Shown: positions 58,208 through 64,000 of the stretch, piece after piece | Layout of the letters: the number at the start of each line of letters is the position of its first letter | Position numbering within the stretch: position 1 is the stretch's first letter | Source of the DNA: Physella acuta | Taxonomy: Eukaryota > Mollusca > Gastropoda > Physidae | Assembly (NCBI RefSeq): GCF_028476545.1 | Contig: NW_026732700.1 | Span: 152,501-216,500 of the forward strand | DNA: 64,000 nt | Direction of reading: 5' to 3' | Position numbers and translations under genes: made by a program | Notes under the pieces: model-generated | Seen by the model: only the letters and a program-made list of their open reading frames with translations | Databases searched by the model: none | What the model was told of the DNA's origin: nothing

Positions 58208-58862
58208 CAGGGGTCGGCAACCTTTTGAGACGGAAGAGCCAAAAGTTACAATTTACAAAATCTCGCAGTTTATAAAGAATCACTAACATTTTATGTCAAT
58301 ATTATGCTATTTGGATAGGATTAGGTAAATGAATTTAAAATAAATATTATTTCATACTAAAACCCATTTATTACATGCATGTTTCGCACAAAACATATTA
58401 AAGTATTTTAGCTAGTTCTGTTAGGATAATAAAATCAAATTATATAACTATACAACTATCCCTACCCAATTTAGAAGCTAATAACTAAAAAAACTATCTA
58501 ACTCAAATCAACTTAATGCACAATGACTCATAAAAAATGCATTCTGAATAAAATAAAAATTAGGCTACTATTGAAACTATTCGGGGGAAAAAAAGGGTGT
58601 ACTTCGGTAGTGGAAAGCATGGAGGCATGCCACGGGGCTGGCCACAGCAAAGTTGTGAAGCTGGTAGGCAGCAGTCAGCTGTCTGGATACGCTCTACTCC
58701 ACCTATTCTTAATGCCACTTATCTTGTTTAAAGTTTTAACAGTATAATATTTTTTTTTGAGTTATGAAAAGAAAATAATATAATTATTTTGGAACTGGCG
58801 AGCCGCATCCTGAGATCGAAAGAGCCGTATGCAGCTCGCGAGCCGCAGGTTGCCGACTCATG
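58208..58862. mobile_element. Left hAT-type element of the composite
   Basis: 655 bp from CAGGGGTCGGCAACC to GGTTGCCGACTCATG. Before the right end it carries a subterminal block with GAGCCG.ATGC.GCTCGCGA, shared with the right element. The interior is AT-rich with a GC-richer patch at 58590-58700 that I do not recognise. It looks like an internally deleted, non-autonomous copy. The 74-codon frames here cross the element edge and are not genes. Confidence 0.75.
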
Positions 58863-58866
58863 TCCT

Positions 58867-59060
58867 AACTATAACAGTACTCAAGTTATTGTGTTCACAG
58901 TCAGACACACATACACACACGAACACGCACAAACATACGGACAAAATGGCAAAACTAAGTATTTCCGACTCAGGGAGGTGTAGAACGTCCAGATTTCGAT
59001 TTTTTTTGCACGATTACAATGCCTCCTGTATGCTTAGTATAGGCGTATGTTGTAAAGGGA
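58867..59060 (-). repeat. Dispersed repeat family A, reverse copy, inside the cargo
   Basis: AACAGTACTCAAGTTATTGT, CAGACACACATACACACACG, and TTGCACGATTACAATGCCTC match the reverse complement of the 561-1110 copy. It sits between the left hAT end and the KRI1 sequence, so the cargo includes genomic DNA beyond the gene copy. Confidence 0.55.
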
Positions 59061-59304
59061 AATAACTTATAAGTAAGTTTGCAAAAATGGTTTAAAATAG
59101 AAATAAAAATAAAATATATTAAAACTAATCGTTGTGTTTCATTTGTATAAAATAAAAAACAGCAATTAATGTTTGCTTAAATTGTTTTATCTGATTACTA
59201 TATTAAAAATGTACAATTGGCTCTAATTTAAATATAAAACTAGTATTATTTTAAACTTTTAATTTACATAGATGCAAAATGTTTTTGTGACTGCAAACAT
59301 ATAG

Positions 59305-60533
59305 AGGAAGAAGAAATTCGATCCACCCCTCAAATGGACAAAGACTGGCTGAGAGCTTATGCTGTGGTCAGGTTTAATCAGCCAAGGCTGTATAAGTCAG
59401 GGGAAAAGTTTTTCCATGAGGTAGCTGAGCCTGTGGTAAAAAAGAAGGAAAAGCCCTCTACCTTGAAAGATCATGAAAGAAAGTTTATCCTTGAGAAAGG
59501 AGGCGTGGAGAGTGATGATGAATCAAAGACCCAAAAGCCCTTGGGTAAAAGCTACTTTGAGGAGCAAGAGGAAATCAAAAAGAGCTTGAAGGAAGCTCTT
59601 CCTGAGTCTAGTGATGAAGAGGAGGGGGATCTCTTAGTCAAACGTCAAAAAACTGATGAAGAGAAGAAAAAAGAAGAAAATGAATTCCTGGAGTGGTTGA
59701 AGGGTGAGAGAGTGGAGTTAGAGGATAAGGAGGCGGCTGCTGAATTGGCACCTCTTAAAGCTTATTGGAATGATCCAAACCTCAGTGAGAAAGAAAAGGT
59801 TTTACGAGACTACATCTTGAACAATGGATACATTGAACAAGAAGACTCGAGTGAGGATGAGTCTGAGGAGGAGGAACAGAAAATATTCCCAGACTTCAGG
59901 GCAGAGGAGGAGTTCCTAGAGAAGGCTGAGGAGTATGAGCAGAAATATAACTTCCGCCACGAGGAGCCAGGATCTGATGAGATCAAAAGTTACCCTCGTG
60001 TGATCGAGACATCTGTTAGAACTAAAGACACAAGAAGAGCTGATAAACGTCAAAAGAAGTTGGAGAAAAAGAAAATGGAACGAGAAAAAAGAAAGGAAGA
60101 GATCAGACTTTTACAAAAATTGCAAAGAGAAGAAAAGAGAGAAAAGCTAGAAAAATTAAGAAAAATCGCCAATAATCCTAAACTTGATTATGATTTGGAG
60201 GCAGATTTTGATCCAGAAGAGCATAACAAAATTATGCAGTCATATTTCAATGATGATTACTATGGGGTAGGGGATGATGACAAACCTCGCTTTGAGTACG
60301 ATGCTGCTGTGGATGAGGAACCAGATAACTGGTGGAATGAAAGATTGCAGGAGGAAGAAAAGGATGAAGAAAACACAACAGAGGGTGGGGAAGATGAAGG
60401 TCAAGCTGCAGATGATGGACAGGATTACGAACCAGGGCCTGATGATCCAGATTTTGTTATGGACGCTGACTATGACCCTACTCGTGACTACAAAGCTGAG
60501 AAGAAGAAAAAAAGAAAAAGGGAAAGGTGGTAG
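59305..60533 (+). CDS. KRI1: KRI1-like protein, N-terminal and central part (5'-truncated)
   Basis: KRI1 is a nucleolar protein that works with KRR1 in making the 40S ribosomal subunit. From the Met at 59334 the frame runs 399 codons. Family signatures in order: RLYKSGEKFF (18-27), LKDHERKFILEKG (44-56), WLKGERVELEDKE (121-133), YWNDPNLSEKEK (144-155), QKYNFRHEEP (203-212), SYPR (219-222), a long Lys/Glu/Arg coiled-coil-like stretch (230-277), ADFDPEEH (290-297) and DPDFVMDADYDP (371-382). Homology continues upstream of this Met in the same frame back to about 59305 (EEEIRSTPQ), so the Met is probably internal and about 50 N-terminal residues usual in the family are missing. TATAG|AG at 59304 could be a splice acceptor, but no upstream exon was found. 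The frame ends at 60533 just after an A-rich run. Confidence 0.82.
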
Positions 60534-61405
60534 AGAAACTTCCATTATTTGACCCCACCAAAACTACTTTTGATGAATACATGGATGAGTATTTGAAAGA
60601 CAAGATTGATTCTCTCCCCTTCACCTACAGAGAGGTTGTACCCAATGATTTTGGACTTAGCACAGAGGAGATACTGAGAGCCCCAGAAAGAGAACTGAAT
60701 TCTTGGGTGTCTGTCAAAAAGATGAGCCAGTATCGTTCCAAACAAGAAGAGTTATCAGAGAGACGGAAATTTCTTGCGAGGTCCAGAATGCCAGAGAAAA
60801 AGTTGAAAATTATTCCTTCGTTAGCTGAGAAAGCTGAGGAGAGCAAAGATGCAAAAGACGTGAACAGTAAGAAAACAAAGAAAAAGAAGAAGAAGAAGAA
60901 GAAAATCAAGCCAGTGGAGGGTGGGGAGAAGACTGAACAGAAGCAAAATAAGGAAAGTTTAATACAAGATGGTCAGAAAGTTTTGAAAAGGAAGAGAGAG
61001 AACAGTGAGGTGTCTAGTCCAGATAAAGTAAAACCCAAAAAAATGAAAACAGGGAATGAAGAAACGAAACAAAATAAAGTTAGAGAAAAAAGCTCGCTTG
61101 ACAGAAATATTCTCAAAAAGAAAAAGAAGAAAAAAATGCAGCTATCAGTTGAATCTAAGAAGACAAAACCAGCTGCGCCTGCAAAAACAACCCCCCAGGC
61201 ACCGGATAAAACAAAGGTGAAGAAGAAGAAGAAAATATCACTCCAGCTTTTTAAGTCAGGGGACAAAAGTGCTGTGGGCAACAAAGAACTGAAGAAGCAG
61301 TTAAGTAAAGTTATGTCTGCTGCCAGGCTAAGCAAATACGGCATCGGGCCAAATGCCGTCAAGATGAAAAACAAAAAGAAGAAAAAACAAAAAGTTGCTT
61401 CATGA
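60500..61405 (+). CDS. KRI1: KRI1-like protein, C-terminal part in another frame
   Basis: This is the continuation of the KRI1 homology in a different frame, open from just after a stop at 60497 to 61405. Recognisable C-terminal domain: FDPTKTTFDEYMDEYL, then VVPNDFGLSTEEILRA, ELNSWVSVKK and YRSKQEEL, followed by a Lys-rich tail typical of nucleolar proteins and a conserved end (ARLSKYGIGPN). The usual LDYEDII block between the EYLDEYY-type motif and the FKYR-type motif appears shortened (EYLKDKIDSLPFTYREVVP). A lone frame would have to start at a non-ATG codon near 60527, so this is not a separate gene. Together the two parts give about 700 residues, close to the length of human KRI1. One frameshift lies between them in the A/G-rich run at about 60500-60524: a real lesion or a homopolymer sequencing error. 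Confidence 0.8.
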   Translation, partial: EEEKKKKGKVVEKLPLFDPTKTTFDEYMDEYLKDKIDSLPFTYREVVPNDFGLSTEEILRAPERELNSWVSVKKMSQYRSKQEELSERRKFLARSRMPEKKLKIIPSLAEKAEESKDAKDVNSKKTKKKKKKKKKIKPVEGGEKTEQKQNKESLIQDGQKVLKRKRENSEVSSPDKVKPKKMKTGNEETKQNKVREKSSLDRNILKKKKKKKMQLSVESKKTKPAAPAKTTPQAPDKTKVKKKKKISLQLFKSGDKSAVGNKELKKQLSKVMSAARLSKYGIGPNAVKMKNKKKKKQKVAS

Positions 61406-61454
61406 GGTCTCACTGATGTAATTTGTCTGCTGTTCTTGTCCTTTTCATGATAAT

Positions 61455-61497
61455 ATTAAAGTAATATTTTTATGTTAAAAAAAAAAAAAAAAAAAAA
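61455..61497 (+). terminator. Poly(A) signal and poly(A) tract of the KRI1 copy
   Basis: ATTAAA at 61455-61460, the common variant poly(A) signal, is followed after 16 bases by 21 uninterrupted A residues (61477-61497). A genome-encoded A tail at the right distance from a poly(A) signal, 71 bases after the stop codon, is the mark of a reverse-transcribed mRNA. More A-rich sequence follows to about 61580, which weakens the argument a little. Confidence 0.65.
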
Positions 61498-61627
61498 GAT
61501 CTATATAAAAAAGTAAAAAAATAAAAAAATAAAAAAAAATTAATAAAAAAAAAATTTAAAAAATTAAAAAAAAAAATATATCGTTTGCGCAGTTTCCCGT
61601 TTGCTCAATATCGTTATTCAGGATGAT
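61498..61627. other. A-rich low-complexity spacer
   Basis: AAAATAAAA-type sequence to about 61580, then a short unique piece up to the inner end of the right hAT element. Confidence 0.6.
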
Positions 61628-62517
61628 CAATGGTCGGCAACCTTTTGAGACGGAAATAATAGTTTTTCAAAGATCGTCAGCACTCCAAATGCTAACTTCT
61701 TCACCCTACTGTAGCATCCTGCAAGACTATTCCATGCGTCACATAATAGGGCCTCTTTTAGAGCTGTCCAGTTGTACAGCGAAACGTGCATGTTTTACTG
61801 GGCCTCCAAATCATTTAACTTCAACTTGAGATCTGTGAACTTACCACTCCACAAATGTTTGATTTTCAAATCCAGCAATTTAATTTGAAGCGAAACAGCA
61901 TCAATTCCAAATAGTTCAAAATTAATCTTGTTTGTTTTTCTGTTGAGAGAATCTACTATGAACGTCATAGTACTTTCATTTCTTTTGAATTGCTCAAATC
62001 TCTCAGTGAACCCATCCTTCATTTTGTTTATAATAATACTGAAGTGATTTATGTTAATAGTAGCGTTGGCTTTATCATGATATTTTTTTTCAGATTTTTC
62101 GAAATAAAGTAATTTACTGCTCTCCGTGTCTTCAACAAAATGAAGTATTTTTTTCGAAACAATCATCTTCTTTAAGCAAGGTATAGGCTGGGTTTTCCTT
62201 TCCATGCAGTTTTACATTTAGATCGTTATTTTCTTTGTGATCTCCACCATGAAGTTGAATGTTGTAATTTGGGATAGACAAGTTAATAGGAAGTACATTG
62301 AAATAGGGCGTAACTAAATATTCTAATAGAATAGCGATTGTTTATTGTTTATGTTTATTATTTTATCGTTCATTACCGAGTGTTGCAGAACAATATTTTT
62401 ATGAGTTTTGAAAATAAAATAAAACAATTATTAATATTTGTGAATAGAGCTGAAGAACCGCATCTCGACACCAAAAGAGCCGCATGCGGCTCGCGAGCCG
62501 CAGGTTGCCGACCCCTG
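61628..62517 (-). mobile_element. Right hAT-type element with decayed transposase
   Basis: 890 bp, with ends CAATGGTCGGCAACC (inner, two changes from consensus) and GGTTGCCGACCCCTG (outer, perfect). On the minus strand, pieces of a hAT transposase can be read: NNDLNVKLHGKEN near 62200-62240; a 136-codon frame (61795-62205) with ERFEQFKRNE and LQIKLLDLKIKHLWSGKF; and SLAGCYSRVKKLAFGVLTIF at about 61669-61730, the start of the C-terminal dimerisation region. These resemble the GTF2IRD2/ZBED/EPM2AIP1-like hAT group. The pieces fall in different frames and the last is cut off next to the inverted repeat, so the transposase is inactive. Confidence 0.78.
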
Positions 62518-62525
62518 ATCTATTC

Positions 62526-62787
62526 CATTGAAATTACAAGGTTTAAAAAATGACATCACAAACTATCTCAAATTTCGGAAAATGCTGATGATGTAATGGA
62601 ATATTTAGAATTGAGAATAGAACTGAGGATTAAAAAACGTAAACCATCAATTAATTAGGATAAAATCTTTCACGGTGGTTTATAAAATAATTTGCGCCCA
62701 ATTATATCAGCGTGAGGTTGGCATGGTTGTGGGGATGGGAGAGGCGTCACAATTTTCAACAAAGTTATGCACACGTAGTCCTCACAT
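62526..62787. other. No gene recognised
   Basis: Unremarkable AT-rich sequence. Confidence 0.4.
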
Positions 62788-63035
62788 AAAGCAATATTCA
62801 TAAAAAGTAGTACTCATAAAAAGCATTATTTATAAAAAGTAGTACTCATAAAACGTAGTACTCATAAAAAGTAGTACTCATAAAAAGTAGTACTCATAAA
62901 AAGCATTATTTATAAAAAGTAGTTCTCATAAAACGTAGTACTCATAAAACGTAGTACTCATAAAAGGTTGTACTTATAAAAAAGTAGTACTCATAAAACG
63001 TAGTACTCATAATAGGTGGTACTTATAAAAAAAAG
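62788..63035 (+). repeat. Minisatellite, about 16-bp unit
   Basis: About 14 copies of AGTACTCATAAAAAGT with variants (ACGT for AAGT, TTATTT for TACTCA). AGTACT is self-complementary. Confidence 0.85.
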
Positions 63036-63792
63036 TACTGGGCCTTCTGAGTAAATAGTTGTAGTTTGTTCCGATAATTCACTTGTTTTACAACATTTCA
63101 AGTTTTTAAAACACAGACGTATTTGCATGGGACGTATGACCATAGTCCCTCCCATTTGTTTAAACCAACCAACAAACAGTCCACCAAAATATTCAGTAGA
63201 CACACAAAAAAAAAAATCCCACGCATTAACCGACTTCTACAAGTTTTTAACCATTATTTTCTCCACCACCCCTCCCCCCCCCCCCCACTCAATTACTCCT
63301 CTGTCTGCTGCTGGTGCCAGTGCAGAAACACAAAGCTCGAGACAGCACGCGCGCATTTGTTTAACTAATGCTCACTAGCTGGGGGCGCTCAGCTACAAGT
63401 CCCGTGGCGTATCGAGATTTCGTGACGTTCAACAACTAAATATTCAAAGCAAAAAAAAATACATCATAGAATATGCATTTCCTTAAAAGAACCAATGTTG
63501 GAATATACATTTCGGTAAAAGAACCAATATTGGAATAGACTTTACGGTCGTATTTCAAAGCTTTTATTACTCTTAAAATTCGGAGCCTTCTCGCAAACAA
63601 CCAGTAGCAAATGGCCCTTGATACCGTGCTATTGTTTGTTTTGTAATTGACGATATTATTCCCGTGAGTGGGATATTAACTGTCTGTCAACTACTCTTTC
63701 CCACCCCCCTCCCCCACCCCCGCACACACCAATTATCCTCTTTGTCAAATTAGCGCCATTGTAATTAGCAATATCTGGAGCCTGTCTGGTAG
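63036..63792. other. No gene recognised
   Basis: Poly(C) near 63271-63288. A short duplication (AAAAGAACCAAT.TTGGAATA) lies at about 63485-63540. Frames of 81-97 codons have no domains. Confidence 0.45.
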
Positions 63793-64000
63793 CAGGGGCG
63801 TAGCGAGGGGGGGGGGGCGGGGGGTGCGGACCGCACCGGGTGACACCATTTAGGGGGGTGACACCAAGGCAAAAAAATAGCAAAATATATAGAGAAAAAC
63901 TCGAGGGGGGGGGGTGCAAATCGAAAGTTTGAGGGGGGGGGGGGTGCAAATCGAAAATTTGAAAGTTTGTCCCTGGGAAGGGTCTCTATGCCTCTGGGGG
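63793..64000 (-). mobile_element. MITE family B copy, cut by the window end
   Basis: Starts CAGGGGCGTAGCGAGG, then a G run, GCGGACCGCACCGGGTGACA, CACCATTTAGGGGGGTGACA, two GTGCAAATCGAAA blocks with G runs, and GGGAAGGGTCTCTATGCCTC. It is the reverse of the 7591 copy and highly similar. About 70 bp of the far end should lie beyond the window. Confidence 0.85.

Larger units (their letters stand above)
58208..62517. mobile_element. Candidate composite hAT-type transposon carrying a KRI1 copy
   Basis: The outermost ends are perfect 15-bp inverted repeats: CAGGGGTCGGCAACC at 58208-58222 and its reverse complement at 62503-62517. They are flanked by identical 8-bp sequences ATCTATTC (58200-58207 and 62518-62525), and the match does not extend further. 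Inside are two element-like segments in direct orientation (58208-58862 and 61628-62517), whose inner ends each differ from the consensus at two positions and have no duplication of their own. Between them lie a dispersed repeat and a KRI1-like gene copy. Seen: ends and duplication. Known: hAT elements make 8-bp duplications. Inferred: the whole 4310-bp block transposed as one unit. An alternative is internal rearrangement of a single element after insertion. Confidence 0.68.

Noticed and set aside
58208-58862. Left hAT element as an ordinary single insertion
   Set aside because: Its flanking 8-mers (ATCTATTC and TCCTAACT) do not match, whereas the outer ends of the larger block do.
60490-60540. 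Programmed frameshift joining the two KRI1 halves
   Set aside because: KRI1 is not known to use frameshifting, and an indel or sequencing error in an A-rich run is the simpler explanation.
60240-61413. Minus-strand frames opposite KRI1 (66-146 codons)
   Set aside because: Phe/Leu-rich shadows of the Lys/Glu-rich KRI1 coding strand.

Overview
The window reads as intergenic DNA from a repeat-rich animal genome, most likely a mollusc and probably a gastropod. The evidence is: eukaryotic retrotransposons, 8-bp-duplicating hAT-type elements, tRNA-derived SINEs whose tail (CACCCAG...ATGGGTACCTGACTCA...CTGACCACACCATCCA...ACTTCATCTGCCCTATGG) resembles gastropod SINEs I know from memory, and one KRI1-like coding sequence closer to animal than fungal KRI1. 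No tRNA, rRNA or CRISPR locus was seen. The only host-type protein-coding sequence recognised is the KRI1-like one near the right end. Most other open frames lie in tandem repeats or are short and unlike anything I recognise.

Layout. 1-29 kb: AT-rich spacer broken by about a dozen minisatellites, a 1.4-kb 9-bp satellite, several long (TA)n tracts, hAT-type MITEs (the best at 2970-3185 and 7591-7861, both with perfect 8-bp duplications) and SINE copies. 29.4-43.3 kb: two closely related Ty3/gypsy LTR retrotransposons, both on the minus strand and both with uninterrupted gag and pol frames, sitting one after the other inside what looks like a single (TA)n tract. A 207-bp LTR-like piece at 44545-44751 also sits exactly between two (TA)n tracts. 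45.4-50.2 kb: three large minisatellites (26-, 28- and 25-bp units), one with an exact 130-bp higher-order period. 50-58 kb: spacer, more MITEs, SINEs and degenerate arrays.

58.2-62.5 kb is the most interesting part. Two hAT-type elements in direct orientation flank a cargo containing a 5'-truncated, intronless KRI1 copy with a poly(A) tract. Neither element has a target-site duplication with its own inner end, but the two outermost ends are perfect 15-bp inverted repeats flanked by an identical 8-bp duplication (ATCTATTC). The simplest reading is that the whole 4.3-kb block moved as one composite DNA transposon carrying a gene copy. The KRI1 reading frame is split by one frameshift in an A-rich run, so the copy is either a retropseudogene or carries a sequencing error.

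All calls come from reading the sequence by eye. Copy numbers and edges of degenerate arrays are approximate.
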